Shown here piece by piece: positions 11,801-25,080 of a stretch of 28,104 nt of DNA (within the stretch, counting starts at the first letter, position 1; each line of letters opens with the position of its first letter). The stretch lies in NCBI RefSeq assembly GCF_000003605.2, contig NW_003156846.1:1-28104 (forward strand). Direction: 5' to 3'. The notes beneath the pieces were generated by a model that was not told where the DNA came from, ran no database searches, and saw only the letters and a program-made list of their open reading frames with translations. The translations under genes were made by a program, and so were the position numbers. The stretch is from Saccoglossus kowalevskii. Taxonomy: Eukaryota; Hemichordata; Enteropneusta; Harrimaniidae.

Positions 11801-14800
11801 TAGTCCCGTACTGTATTGGACTGACTAGGAGTGTCTTATTTCTTGGCAAATAGTACACTGAATTGAATTGGAATGATTCTATTATTGACCAATACTGTAT
11901 TGGACTGACTAGGAGTGTCTCATTTATTGACCAATAGTACACTGGATTGAATTGGAATGATTCTATTATAGACCTATACTGTATTGGACTGACTAGGAGT
12001 GTCTCATTTTTTGGCCAATAGTACACTGAATTGAATTGGAATGATTCTAGTATTGACCAATACTGTATTGGACTGACTAGGAGTGTCTTATTTATTGGCC
12101 AATAGTACACTGGATTGAATTGGAATGATTCTATTATTGACCAATACTGTATTGGACTGACTATGAGTGTCTCATTTATTGGTCAATAGTACACTGGATT
12201 CAATTGGAATGATTCTATTATAGTCCAGTACTGTATTGGACTGACTAGGAGTGTCTTAGTTCTTGGCCAATAGTACACTGGATTGAATTGGAATGATTCT
12301 ATTATTGACCAATACTGTATTGGACTGACTAGGAGTGTCTCATTTATTGGCCAATAGTACACTGGATTGATTTGGAATGATTCTATTATAGTCCAGTACT
12401 GTATTGGACTGACTAGGAGTGTCTCATTTATTGGCCAGTAGTACACTGGATTGAATTGGAATGATTCTATTATAGTCCAGTACTGTATTGGAGTGACTAG
12501 GAGTGTCTCATTTATTGGGCAGTAGTACACTGGATTGAATTGGAATGATTCTATTATAGTCCAGTACTGTATTGGACTGACTAGGAGTGTCTCATTTATT
12601 GGCCAGTAGTACACTGGATTGAATTTGAATGATTCTATTATAGTCCAGTACTGTATTGGACTGACTAGGAGTGTCTCATTTATTGGCCATTAGTACACTG
12701 GATTCAATTGGAATGATTCTATTATAGTCCAGTACTGTATTGGACTGACTAGGAGTGTCTCATTTATTGGCCAGTAGTACACTGGATTGAATTGGAATGA
12801 TTCTATTATAGTCCAGTACTATATTGCACTGACTAGGAGTGTCTCATTTATTGGCCAATAGTACACTGGATTCAATTGGAATGATTCTATTATAGTCCAG
12901 TATTGTATTGAACTGACTAGGAGTGTCGCATTTATTGGCCAGTAGTACACTGGATTGAATTGGAATGATTCTATTATAGTCCAGTACTGTATTGAACTGT
13001 CTAGGAGTGTCTCATTTATTGGCCAATAGTACAATGGATTGAATTGGAATGATTCTATTATTGACCAATACTGTATTGGACTGACTAGGAGTGTCTTATT
13101 TATTGGCCAATAGTACACTGGATTGAATTGGAATGATTCTATTATTGACCAATACTGTATTAGACTGACTAGGAGTGTCTCATTTATTGGCCAATAGTAC
13201 ACTGGATTGAATTGGAATGATTCTATTATAGTCCAGTACTGTATTGCACTGACTAGGAGTGTATCATTTATTGGCCAGTAGTACACTGGATTGAATTGGA
13301 ATGATTCTATTATAGTCCCGTACTGTATTGGACTGACTAGGAGTGTCTTATTTCTTGGCAAATAGTACACTGAATTGAATTGGAATGATTCTATTATTGA
13401 CCAATACTGTATTGGACTGACTAGGAGTGTCTCATTTATTGACCAATAGTACACTGGATTGAATTGGAATGGTTCTATTATAGACCTATACTGTATTGGA
13501 CTGACTAGGAGTGTCTCATTTATTGGCCAATAGTACACTGAATTGAATTGGAATGATTCTAGTATTGACCAATACTGTATTGGACTGACTAGGAGTGTCT
13601 TATTTATTGGCCAATAGTACACTGGATTGAATTGGAATGATTCTATTATTGAACAATACTGTATTGGACTGACTAGGAGTGTCTCATTTATTGGCCAATA
13701 GTACACTGGATTCAATTGGAATGATTCTATTATAGTCCAGTACTGTATTGGACTGACTAGGAGTGTCTTAGTTCTTGGCCAATAGTACACTGGATTGAAT
13801 TGGAATGATTCTATTATTGACCAATACTGTATTGGACTGACTAGGAGTGTCTCATTTATTGGCCAATAGTACACTGGATTGATTTGGAATGATTCTATTA
13901 TAGTCCAGTACTGAATTGGACTGACTAGGAGTGTCTCATTTATTGGCCAGTAGTACACTGGATTGAATTGGAATGATTCTATTATAGTCCAGTACTGTAT
14001 TGGAGTGACTAGGAGTGTCTCATTTATTGGCCAGTAGTACACTGGATTCAATTGGAATGATTCTATTATAGTCCAGTACTGTATTGGACTGACTAGGAGT
14101 GTCTTAGTTCTTGGCCAATAGTACACTGGATTGAATTGGAATGATTCTATTATTGACCAATACTGTATTGGACTGACTAGGAGTGTCTCATTTATTGGCC
14201 TGTAGTACACTGGATTGAATTCGAATGATTCTATTATAGTCCAGTACTGTATTGGACTGACTAGGAGTGTCTCATTTATTGGCCAGTAGTACACTGGATT
14301 GAATTGGAATGATTCTATTATAGTCCAGTACTGTATTGGACTGACTAGGAGTGTCTCATTTATTGGCCAGTAGTACACTGGATTGAATTGGAATGATTCT
14401 ATTATAGTCCAGTACTGTGTTGAACTGTCTAGGAGTGTCTCATTTATTGGCCAATAGTACAATGGATTGAATTGGAATGATTCTATTATTGACCAATACT
14501 GTATTGGACTGCCTAGGAGTGTCTTATTTATTGGCCAATAGTACACTGGATTGAATTGGAATGATTCTATTATTGACCAATACTGTATTGGAATGACTAG
14601 AAGTGTCTCATTTATTGGCCAGTAGTACACTGGATTGAATTGGAATGATTCTATTATTGACCAATACTGTATTGGACTGACTAGGAGTGTCTCATTTATT
14701 GGCCAATAGTACACTGGATTGAATTGGAATGATTCTATTATAGTCCAGTACTGTATTGGACTGACTAGGAGTGTCTCATTTATTGGCCAGTAGTACACTG

Positions 14801-14860
14801 GATTGAATTGGAATGATTCTATTATAGTCCAGTACTGTATTGGACTGACTAGGAGTGTCT
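11801..14860. repeat. 18-monomer (1,512-bp) spacing in the B domain
   Basis: TAGTCCCGTACTG lies at 11,801 and 13,313, exactly 1,512 bp apart. The adjoining TTCTTGGCAAA unit lies at 11,831, 13,343 and 14,855, two steps of exactly 1,512. That is 18 monomers with no net indel. Subtype order around the markers is largely shared, including the following TTGACCAATAGTAC and GACCTATACTG units. The rare CCCG variant is not kept in the third copy, so homogenisation is incomplete. Confidence 0.78.
13081..13560. repeat. Copy 1 of a 30-monomer-spaced duplication (2,520 bp)
   Basis: This stretch matches 15,601-16,080 with only two differences that I can see: TTATTTCTTGG versus TTAGTTCTTGG near 13,351, and GGTTCTATTA versus GATTCTATTA near 13,471. 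Shared private changes include TATTGCACTG, GTATCATTTA and TAGTCCCG. The match ends abruptly at 13,561/16,081, where the first copy continues AGTATTGACC and the second ATTATAGTCC. Such a clean end suggests a crossover or gene-conversion boundary at a monomer phase. Confidence 0.85.
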
Positions 14861-15600
14861 TATTTCTTGGCAAATAGTACACTGAATTGAATTGGAATGA
14901 TTCTATTATTGACCAATACTGTATTGGACTGACTAGGAGTGTCTCATTTATTGACCAATAGTACACTGGATTGAATTGGAATGATTCTATTATAGACCTA
15001 TACTGTATTGGACTGACTAGGAGTGTCTCATTTATTGGCCAATAGTACACTGGATTGAATTGGAATGATTCTAGTATTGACCAATACTGTATTGGACTGA
15101 CTAGGAGTGTCTTATTTATTGGCCAATAGTACACTGGATTGAATTGGAATGATTCTATTATTGACCAATACTGTATTGGACTGACTAGGAGTGTCTCATT
15201 TATTGGCCAATAGTACACTGGATTCAATTGGAATGATTCTATTATAGTCCAGTACTGTATTGGACTGACTAGGAGTGTCTTAGTTCTTGGCCAATAGTAC
15301 ACTGGATTGAATTGAAATGATTCTATTATTGACCAATACTGTATTGGACTGACTAGGAGTGTCTCATTTATTGGCCAATAGTACACTGGATTGATTTGGA
15401 ATGATTCTATTATAGTCCAGTACTGTATTGGACTGACTAGGAGTGTCTCATTTATTGGCCAGTAGTACACTGGATTGAATTGGAATGATTCTATTATAGT
15501 CCAGTACTGTATTGGACTGACTAGGAGTGTCTCATTTATTGGCCAGTAGTACACTGGATTTAATTGGAATGATTCTATTATAGTCCAGTACTGTATTGGA

Positions 15601-16080
15601 CTGACTAGGAGTGTCTTATTTATTGGCCAATAGTACACTGGATTGAATTGGAATGATTCTATTATTGACCAATACTGTATTAGACTGACTAGGAGTGTCT
15701 CATTTATTGGCCAATAGTACACTGGATTGAATTGGAATGATTCTATTATAGTCCAGTACTGTATTGCACTGACTAGGAGTGTATCATTTATTGGCCAGTA
15801 GTACACTGGATTGAATTGGAATGATTCTATTATAGTCCCGTACTGTATTGGACTGACTAGGAGTGTCTTAGTTCTTGGCAAATAGTACACTGAATTGAAT
15901 TGGAATGATTCTATTATTGACCAATACTGTATTGGACTGACTAGGAGTGTCTCATTTATTGACCAATAGTACACTGGATTGAATTGGAATGATTCTATTA
16001 TAGACCTATACTGTATTGGACTGACTAGGAGTGTCTCATTTATTGGCCAATAGTACACTGAATTGAATTGGAATGATTCT
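15601..16080. repeat. Copy 2 of the 2,520-bp-spaced duplication
   Basis: This is the partner of 13,081-13,560, nearly identical over about 480 bp. Downstream, subtype order differs: another TTCTTGTCAAATAG unit follows only 252 bp after the TTCTTGGCAAATAG unit (phase positions 15,863 and 16,115), a local three-monomer duplication. This shows that exchanges of very different sizes have affected the same domain. Confidence 0.84.
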
Positions 16081-17577
16081 ATTATAGTCCAGTACTGTAT
16101 TGGACTGACTAGGAGTGTCTTATTTCTTGTCAAATAGTACACTGAATTGAATTGGAATGATTCTATTATTGACCAATACTGTATTGGACTGACTAGGAGT
16201 GTCTTATTTATTGGCCAATAGTACACTGGATTGAATTGGAATGATTCTATTATTGACCAATACTGTATTGGACTGACTAGGAGTGTCCCATTTATTGGCC
16301 AATAGTACACTGGATTCAATTGGAATGATTCTATTATAGTCCAGTACTGTATTGGACTGACTAGGAGTGTCTTAGTTCTTGGCCAATAGTACACTGGATT
16401 GAATTGGAATGATTCTATTATTGACCAATACTGTATTGGACTGACTAGGAGTGTCTCATTTATTGGCCAATAGTACACTGGATTGATTTGGAATGATTCT
16501 ATTATAGTCCAGTACTGTATTGGACTGACTAGGAGTGTCTCATTTATTGGCCAGTAGTACACTGGATTGAATTGGAATGATTCTATTATAGTCCAGTACT
16601 GTATTGGAGTGACTAGGAGTGTCTCATTTATTGGCCAGTAGTACACTGGATTCAATTGGAATGATTCTATTATAGTCCAGTACTGTATTGGACTGACTAG
16701 GAGTGTCTTAGTTCTTGGCCAATAGTACACTGGATTGAATTGGAATGATTCTATTATTAACCAATACTGTATTGGACTGACTAGGAGTGTCTCATTTATT
16801 GGCCTGTAGTACACTGGATTGAATTGGAATGATTCTATTATAGTCCAGTACTGTATTGGACTGACTAGGAGTGTCTCATTTATTGGCCAATAGTACACTG
16901 GATTGAATTGGAATGATTCTATTATTGACCAATACTGTATTGGACTGACTAGGAATGTCTTATTTATTGGCCAATAGTACACTGGGTTGAATTGGAATGA
17001 TTCTATTATTGACCAATACTGTATTGGACTGACTAGGAGTGTCTCATTTATTGGCCAATAGTACACTGGATTGAATCGGAATGATTCTATTATAGTCCAG
17101 TACTGTATTGGACTGACTAGGAGTGTCTTATTTCTTGGCCAATAGTACACTGGATTGAATTGGAATGATTCTATTATTGACCAATACTGTATTGGACTGA
17201 CTAGGAGTGTCTCATTTATTGGCCAATAGTACACTGGATTGAATTGGAATGATTCTATTATAGTCCAGTACTGTATTGGACTGTCTAGGAGTGTCTCATT
17301 TATTGGCCAATAGTACACTGGATTGAATTGGAATGATTCTATTATAGTCCAGTACTGTATTGGACTGACTAGGAGTGTCTCATTTATTGGCCAGTAATAC
17401 ACTGGATTGAATTGGAATGATTCTATTATAGTCCAGTACTGTATTGGACTGACTAGGAGTGTCTCATTTATTGGCCAGTAGTACACTGGATTCAATTGGA
17501 ATGATTCTATTATAGTCCAGTACTGTATTGGACTGACTAGGAGTGTCTCATTTATTGGCCAATAGTACACTGGATTC

Positions 17578-17765
17578 AATTGTAATGATTCTATATAGTC
17601 CAGTATGTATTGAACTGACTAGGAGTGTCGCATTTATGGGCCAGTAGTACACTGGATTGAATTGGAATGATTCTATTATAGTCCAGTACTGTATTGAACT
17701 GTCTAGGAGTGTCTCATTTATTGGCCCAATAGTACAATGGATTGAATAAGAATGATTCTATTATT
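17578..17765. other. Cluster of single-base indels inside the B domain
   Basis: Compared with the sister copy near 18,919-19,105, this segment shows CTATATAG for CTATTATAG (minus 1), AGTATGTATTG for AGTATTGTATTG (minus 1), TTATGGGCC for TTATTGGCC (substitution), GGCCCAATAG for GGCCAATAG (plus 1), and GAATAAGAATG for GAATTGGAATG (two substitutions). The net change is minus 1, which explains why the marker gap 16,115 to 18,046 is 1,931 rather than 1,932. The surrounding kilobases have essentially no indels. It ends the long open frame on its upstream side. A sequencing or assembly flaw is at least as likely as biology. Confidence 0.8.
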
Positions 17766-19030
17766 GACCAATACTGTATTGGACTGACTAGGAGTGTCTT
17801 ATTTATTGGCCAATAGTACACTGGATTGAATTGGAATGATTCTATTATTGACCAATACTGTATTAGACTGACTAGGAGTGTCTCATTTATTGGCCAATAG
17901 TACACTGGATTGAATTGGAATGATTCTATTATAGTCCAGTACTGTATTGGACTGACTAGGAGTGTCTCATTTATTGGCCAGTAGTACACTGGATTGAATT
18001 GGAATGATTCTATTATAGTCCAGTACTGTATTGGACTGACTAGGAGTGTCTTATTTCTTGGCAAATAGTACACTGAATTGAATTGGAATGATTCTATTAT
18101 TGACCAATACTGTATTGGACTGACTAGGAGTGTCTCATTTATTGACCAATAGTACACTGGATTGAATTGGAATGATTCTATTATAGACCTATACTGTATT
18201 GGACTGACTAGGAGTGTCTCATTTATTGGCCAATAGTACACTGAATTGAATTGGAATGATTCTAGTATTGACCAATACTGTATTGGACTGACTAGGAGTG
18301 TCTTATTTATTGGCCAATAGTACACTGGATTGAATTGGAATGATTCTAGTATTGACCAATACTGTATTGGACTGACTAGGAGTGTCTCATTTATTGACCA
18401 ATAGTACACTGGATTCAATTGGAATGATTCTATTATAGTCCAGTACTGTATTGGACTGACTAGGAGTGTCTTAGTTCTTGGCCAATAGTACACTGGATTG
18501 AATTGGAATGATTCTATTATTGACCAATACTGTATTGGACTGACTAGGAGTGTCTCATTTATTGGCCAATAGTACACTGGATTGATTTGGAATGATTCTA
18601 TTATAGTCCAGTACTGTATTGGACTGACTAGGAGAGTCTCATTTATTGGCCAGTAGTACACTGGATTGAATTGGAATGATTCTATTATAGTCCAGTACTG
18701 TATTGGAGTGACTAGGAGTGTCTCATTTATTGGCCAGTAGTACACTGGATTCAATTGGAATGATTCTATTATAGTCCAGTACTGTATTGGACTGACTAGG
18801 AGTGTCTCATTTATTGGCCAGTAGTACACTGGATTGAATTGGAATGATTCTATTATAGTCCAGTACTATATTGGACTGACTAGGAGTGTCTCATTTATTG
18901 GCCAATAGTACACTGGATTCAATTGTAATGATTCTATTATAGTCCAGTATTGTATTGAACTGACTAGGAGTGTCGCATTTATTGGCCAGTAGTACACTGG
19001 ATTGAATTGGAATGATTCTATTATAGTCCA
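17761..19030. repeat. Copy 1 of a 16-monomer (1,344-bp) tandem duplication
   Basis: This copy aligns with 19,105-20,374 at a constant offset of 1,344 (16 x 84). Shared private variants include GGAGAGTCTC (18,631 and 19,975), CAGTACTATATTGG (18,861 and 20,205), CAATTGTAATG (near 18,918 and 20,262) and the TTCTTGGCAAA unit (18,046 and 19,390). A few private differences are visible, for example TCTAGTATTG near 18,345 versus TCTATTATTG near 19,689. Two nearly full copies lie head to tail, so this looks like one recent unequal exchange. Confidence 0.87.
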
Positions 19031-19104
19031 GTACTGTATTGAACTGTCTAGGAGTGTCTCATTTATTGGCCAATAGTACAATGGATTGAATTGGAATGAT
19101 TCTA

Positions 19105-20374
19105 TTATTGACCAATACTGTATTGGACTGACTAGGAGTGTCTTATTTATTGGCCAATAGTACACTGGATTGAATTGGAATGATTCTATTATTGACCAAT
19201 ACTGTATTAGACTGACTAGGAGTGTCTCATGTATTGGCCAATAGTACACTGGATTGAATTGGAATGATTCTATTATAGTCCAGTACTGTATTGGACTGAC
19301 TAGGAGTGTCTCATTTATTGGCCAGTAGTACACTGGATTGAATTGGAATGATTCTATTATAGTCCAGTACTGTATTGGACTGACTAGGAGTGTCTTATTT
19401 CTTGGCAAATAGTACACTGAATTGAATTGGAATGATTCTATTATTGACCAATACTGTATTGGACTGACTAGGAGTGTCTCATTTATTGACCAATAGTACA
19501 CTGGATTGAATTGGAATGATTCTATTATAGACCTATACTGCATTGGACTGACTAGGAGTGTCTCATTTATTGGCTAATAGTACACTGAATTGAATTGGAA
19601 TGATTCTAGTATTGACCAATACTGTATTGGACTGACTAGGAGTGTCTTATTTATTGGCCAATAGTACACTGGATTGAATTGGAATGATTCTATTATTGAC
19701 CAATACTGTATTGGACTGACTAGGAGTGTCTCATTTATTGACCAATAGTACACTGGATTCAATTGGAATGATTCTATTATAGTCCAGTACTGTATTGGAC
19801 TGACTAGGAGTGTCTTAGTTCTTGGCCAATAGTACACTGGATTGAATTGGAATGATTCTATTATTGACCAATACTGTATTGGACTGACTAGGAGTGTCTC
19901 ATTTATTGGCCAATAGTACACTGGATTGATTTGGAATGATTCTATTATAGTCCAGTACTGTATTGGACTGACTAGGAGAGTCTCATTTATTGGCCAGTAG
20001 TACACTGGATTGAATTGGAATGATTCTATTATAGTCCAGTACTGTATTGGAGTGACTAGGAGTGTCTCATTTATTGGCCAGTAGTACACTGGATTCAATT
20101 GGAATGATTCTATTATAGTTCAGTACTGTATTGGACTGACTAGGAGTGTCTCATTTATTGGCCAGTAGTACACTGGATTGAATTGGAATGATTCTATTAT
20201 AGTCCAGTACTATATTGGACTGACTAGGAGTGTCTCATTTATTGGCCAATAGTACACTGGATTCAATTGTAATGATTCTATTATAGTCCAGTATTGTATT
20301 GAACTGACTAGGAGTGTCGCATTTATTGGCCAGTAGTACACTGGATTGAATTGGAATGATTCTATTATAGTCCA
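19105..20374. repeat. Copy 2 of the 1,344-bp tandem duplication
   Basis: This is the second head-to-tail copy of 17,761-19,030. Private changes include TCATGTATTGG near 19,228, GACCTATACTGCATTGG near 19,529 and GGCTAATAG near 19,573, the last making a minus-strand nonsense codon (TGG to TAG). Agreement stops near 20,375, where a two-monomer (168-bp) local repeat begins: CCAGTACTATATTGG occurs at 20,204 and again at 20,372. Confidence 0.86.
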
Positions 20375-21120
20375 GTACTATATTGGACTGACTAGGAGTG
20401 TCTCATTTATTGGCCAATAGTACACTGGATTCAATTGTAATGATTCTATTATAGTCCAGTATTGTATTGAACTGACTAGGAGTGTCGCATTTATTGGCCA
20501 GTAGTACACTGGATTGAATTGGAATGATTCTATTATAGTCCAGTACTGTATTGAACTGACTAGGAGTGTCTCATTTATTGGCCAGTAGTACACTGGATTG
20601 AATTGGAATGATTCTATTATAGTCCAGTACTGTATTGAACTGACTAGAAGTGTTTCATTTATTGGGCAGTAGTACACTGGATTCAATTGGAATGATTCTA
20701 TTATAGTCCAGTACTGTATTGAACTGATTAGGAGTGTCTCATTTATTGGCCAGTAGTACACTGGATTGAATTGGAATGATTCTATTATAGTCCAGTACTG
20801 TATTGAACTGACTAGAAGTGTCTCAGTTATTGGCCAGTAGTACACTGTATTCAATTGGAATGATTCTATTATAGTCCAGTACTGTATTGGACTGACTAGG
20901 AGTGTCTCATTTATTGGGAGTAGTACACTGGATTCAATTGGAATGATTCTATTATAGTCCAGTACTGTATTGGACTGACTAGGAGTGTCTCATTTATTGG
21001 CCAGTAGTACACTGGATTGAATTGGAATGATTCTATTATAGTCCAGTACTGTATTGGAGTGACTAGGAGTGTCTCATTTATTGGCCAGTAGTACACTGGA
21101 TTGAATTGGAATGATTCTAT
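20375..21120. repeat. B-domain stretch rich in TATTGAACTG monomers
   Basis: Several consecutive monomers read GTATTGAACTGACTAG where most of the domain reads GTATTGGACTG. Some also carry CTAGAAGTGT (near 20,645 and 20,813). A one-base deletion, TTATTGGGAGTAG near 20,915, is one of the few indels in the domain and accounts for the 1,763-bp rather than 1,764-bp gap between markers at 19,390 and 21,153. No gene or other element is visible. Confidence 0.72.
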
Positions 21121-24100
21121 TATAGTCCAGTACTGTATTGGACTGACTAGGAGTGTCTTATTTCTTGGCAAATAGTACACTGAATTGAATTGGAATGATT
21201 CTATTATTGACCAATACTGTATTGGACTGACTAGGAGTGTCTCATTTATTGACCAATAGTACACTGGATTGAATTGGAATGATTCTATTATAGACCTATA
21301 CTGTATTGGACTGACTAGGAGTGTCTCATTTATTGGCCAATAGTACACTGAATTGAATTGGAATGATTCTAGTATTGACCAATACTGTATTGGACTGACT
21401 AGGAGTGTCTTATTTATTGGCCAATAGTACACTGGATTGAATTGGAATGATTCTATTATTGACCAATACTGTATTGGACTGACTAGGAGTGTCTCATTTA
21501 TTGGCCAATAGTACACTGGATTCAATTGGAATGATTCTATTATAGTCCAGTACTGTATTGGACTGACTAGGAGTGTCTTAGTTCTTGGCCAATAGTACAC
21601 TGGATTGAATTGGAATGATTCTATTATTGACCAATACGGTATTGGACTGACTAGGAGTGTCTCATTTATTGGCCAATAGTACACTGGATTGATTTGGAAT
21701 GATTCTATTATAGTCCAGTACTGTATTGGACTGACTAGGAGTGTCTCATTTATTGGCCAGTAGTACACTGGATTGAATTGGAATGATTCTATTATAGTCC
21801 AGTACTGTATTGGAGTGACTAGGAGTGTCTCATTTATTGGCCAGTAGTACACTGGATTCAATTGGAATGATTCTATTATAGTCCAGTACTGTATTGGACT
21901 GACTAGGAGTGTCTTAGTTCTTGGCCAATAGTACACTGGATTGAATTGGAATGATTCTATTATTGACCAATACTGTATTGGACTGACTAGGAGTGTCTCA
22001 TTTATTGACCAATAGCACACTGGATTGAATTGGATTGATTCTATTATAGTCCAGTACTGTATTGGACTGACTAGGAGTGTCTCATTTATTGGCCAGTAGT
22101 ACATTGGATTCAATTGGAATGATTCTATTATAGTCCAGTACTGTATTGGACTGACTAGGAGTGTCTCAGTTATTGGCCTGTAGTACACTGGATTGAATTG
22201 GAATGATTCTATTATAGTCCAGTACTGTATTGGACTGACTAGGAGTGTCTCATTTATTGGCCAGTAGTACACTGGATTCAATTGGAATGATTCTATTATA
22301 GTCCAGTACTGTATTGGACTGACTAGGAGTGTCTCATTTATTGGCCAGTAGTACACTGGATTGAATTGGAATGATTCTATTATAGTCCAGTACTATATTG
22401 GACTGACTAGGAGTGTCTCATTTATTGGCCAATAGTACACTGGATTCAATTGTAATGATTCTATTATAGTCCAGTATTGTATTGAACTGACTAGGAGTGT
22501 CGCATTTATTGGCCAGTAGTACACTGGATTGAATTGGAATGATTCTATTATAGTCCAGTACTGTATTGAACTGTCTAGGAGTGTCTCATTTATTGGCCAA
22601 TAGTACAATGGATTGAATTGGAATGATTCTATTATTGACCAATACTGTATTGGACTGACTAGGAGTGTCTTATTTATTGGCCAATAGTACACTGGATTGA
22701 ATTGGAATGATTCTATTATTGACCAATACTGTATTAGACTGACTAGGAGTGTCTCATTTATTGGCCAATAGTACACTGGATTGAATTGGAATGATTCCAT
22801 TATAGTCCAGTACTGTATTGGACTGACTAGGAGTGTCTCATTTATTGGCCAGTAGTACACTGGATTGAATTGGAATGATTCTATTATAGTCCCGTACTGT
22901 ATTGGACTGACTAGGAGTGTCTTATTTCTTGGCAAATAGTACACTGAATTGAATTGGAATGATTCTATTATTGACCAATACTGTATTGGACTGACTAGGA
23001 GTGTCTCATTTATTGACCAATTGTACACTGGATTGAATTGGAATGATTCTATTATAGACCTATACTGTATTGGACTGACTAGGAGTGTCTCATTTATTGG
23101 CCAATAGTACACTGAATTGAATTGGAATGATTCTAGTATTGACCAATACTGTATTGGACTGACTAGGAGTGTCTTATTTATTGGCCAATAGTACACTGGA
23201 TTGAATTGGAATGATTCTATTATTGACCAATACTGTATTGGACTGACTAGGAGTGTCTCATTTATTGGCCAATAGTACACTGGATTCAATTGGAATGATT
23301 CTATTATAGTCCAGTACTGTATTGGACTGACTAGGAGTGTCTTAGTTCTTGGCCAATAGTACACTGGATTGAATTGGAATGATTCTATTATTGACCAATA
23401 CTGTATTGGACTGACTAGGAGTGTCTCATTTATTGGCCAATAGTACACTGGATTGATTTGGAATGATTCTATTATAGTCCAGTACTGTATTGGACTGACT
23501 AGGAGTGTCTCATTTATTGGCCAGTAGTACACTGGATTGAATTGGAATGATTCTATTATAGTCCAGTACTGTATTGGAGTGACTAGGAGTGTCTCATTTA
23601 TTGGCCAGTAGTACACTGGATTCAATTGGAATGATTCTATTATAGTCCAGTACTGTATTGAACTGTCTAGGAGTGTCTCATTTATTGGCCAATAGTACAA
23701 TGGATTGAATTGGAATGATTCTATTATTGACCAATACTGTATTGGACTGACTAGGAGTGTCTTATTTATTGGCCAATAGTACACTGGATTGAATTGGAAT
23801 GATTCTATTATTGACCAATACTGTATTGGACTGACTAGGAGTGTCTCATTTATTGGCCAATAGTACACTGGATTGAATTGGAATGATTCTATTATAGTCC
23901 AGTACTGTATTGGACTGACTAGGAGTGTCTCATTTATTGGCCAGTAGTACACTGGATTGAATTGGAATGATTCTATTACAGTCCAGTACTGTATTGGACT
24001 GACTAGGAGTGTCTTATTTCTTGGCAAATAGTACACTGAATTGAATTGGAATGATTCTATTATTGACCAATACTGTATTGGACTGACTAGGAGTGTCTCA

Positions 24101-24840
24101 TTTATTGACCAATAGTACACTGGATTGAATTGGAATGATTCTATTATAGACCTATACTGTATTGGACTGACTAGGAGTGTCTCATTTATTGGCCAATAGT
24201 ACACTGGATTGAATTGGAATGATTCTAGTATTGACCAATACTGTATTGGACTGACTAGGAGTGTCTTATTTATTGGCCAATAGTACACTGGATTGAATTG
24301 GAATGATTCTATTATTGACCAATACTGTATTGGACTGACTAGGAGTGTCTCATTTATTGGCCAATAGTACACTGGATTCAATTGGAATGATTCTATTATA
24401 GTCCAGTACTGTATTGGACTGACTAGGAGTGTCTTAGTTCTTGGCCAATAGTACACTGGATTGAATTGGAATGATTCTATTATTGACCAATACTGTATTG
24501 GACTGACTAGGAGTGTCTCATTTATTGGCCAATAGTACACTGGATTGATTTGGAATGATTCTATTATAGTCCAGTACTGTATTGGACTGACTAGGAGTGT
24601 CTCATTTATTGGCCAGTAGTACACTGGATTGAATTGGAATGATTCTATTATAGTCCAGTACTGTATTGGACTGACTAGGAGTGTCTCATTTATTGGCCAG
24701 TAGTACACTGGATTCAATTGGAATGATTCTATTATAGTCCAGTACTGTATTGGACTGACTAGGAGTGTCTTAGTTCTTGGCCAATAGTACACTGGATTGA
24801 ATTGGAATGATTCTATTATTGACCAATACTGTATTGGACT
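21121..24840. repeat. B-domain higher-order repeats with 21- and 13-monomer spacing
   Basis: The TTCTTGGCAAA unit at 21,153, 22,917 and 24,009 and the TCTAGTATTGACC unit (AGTATT at 21,371, 23,135 and 24,227) both step by exactly 1,764 and then 1,092 bp, that is 21 and 13 monomers. The group TTCTTGGCAAA, GACCAAT, GACCTATACTG, TCTAGTATTG, TAGTTCTTGG, TTGATTTGG travels as a unit in this order. The difference of eight monomers between steps reflects insertion or loss between the conserved groups. Confidence 0.83.
22393..22840. repeat. Copy 1 of a 32-monomer-spaced segment (2,688 bp)
   Basis: This segment matches 25,081-25,513 at a constant offset of 2,688 (32 x 84). Shared markers are CTATATTGGACTG (22,393 and 25,081), TGTCGCATTT, TATTGAACTGTCTAGG, ACAATGG and the rare GATTCCATTA (22,793 and 25,481). 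It matters because the second copy is the last B-type sequence before the right junction, so the sequence to the right of 22,840 shows what an undisturbed continuation looks like. Confidence 0.85.
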
Positions 24841-25080
24841 GACTAGGAGTGTCTCATTTATTGGCCAATAGTACACTGGATTGATTTTGAATGATTCTAT
24901 TATAGTCCAGTACTGTATTGGACTGACTAGGAGTGTCTCATTTATTTGCCAGTAGTACACTGGATTGAATTGGAATGATTCTATTATAGTCCAGTACTGT
25001 ATTGGACTGACTAGGAGTGTCTCATTTATTGGCCAGTAGTACACTGGATTCAATTGGAATGATTCTATTATAGTCCAGTA

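Larger units (their letters stand above)
12819..17579 (-). other. Longest open frame (1,586 codons), judged a by-product of the satellite
   Basis: Read right to left, one frame stays open for about 56 copies of a 28-residue unit, with motifs WPINETLLVSPIQYW and IIESFQFNPVYY. The unit splits into two related 14-residue halves, mirroring the 42-bp DNA halves. It is open because 84 is divisible by 3, indels are nearly absent here, and one minus frame of the monomer lacks a stop. It ends at TAG made by the plus-strand variant ACTATATTGC at 12,819. Against coding: the same nonsense variant is fixed in other monomers, neighbouring A-type units frameshift, most variable sites change the amino acid, and no signal peptide, splice sites or unique termini are visible. 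A second stretch, 22,393-25,053 (886 codons), has the same cause. Confidence 0.85.

Noticed and set aside
12819-17579. Giant repetitive protein gene (1,586 codons) on the minus strand
   Set aside because: The frame is open because the monomer is a multiple of three with one stop-free frame. Nonsense codons are fixed in related monomers, flanking units frameshift, variation is mostly amino-acid-changing, and no unique ends or signals are present.
17578-17765. A specific recombination site at the indel cluster
   Set aside because: Only one instance, absent from sister copies, and fully explainable by consensus error, so it is listed only as an anomaly.
22393-25053. Second long protein-coding frame (886 codons) on the minus strand
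   Set aside because: Same repeat and same cause. It starts and ends inside the array and stops at the recurring CTATATTGG nonsense variant.
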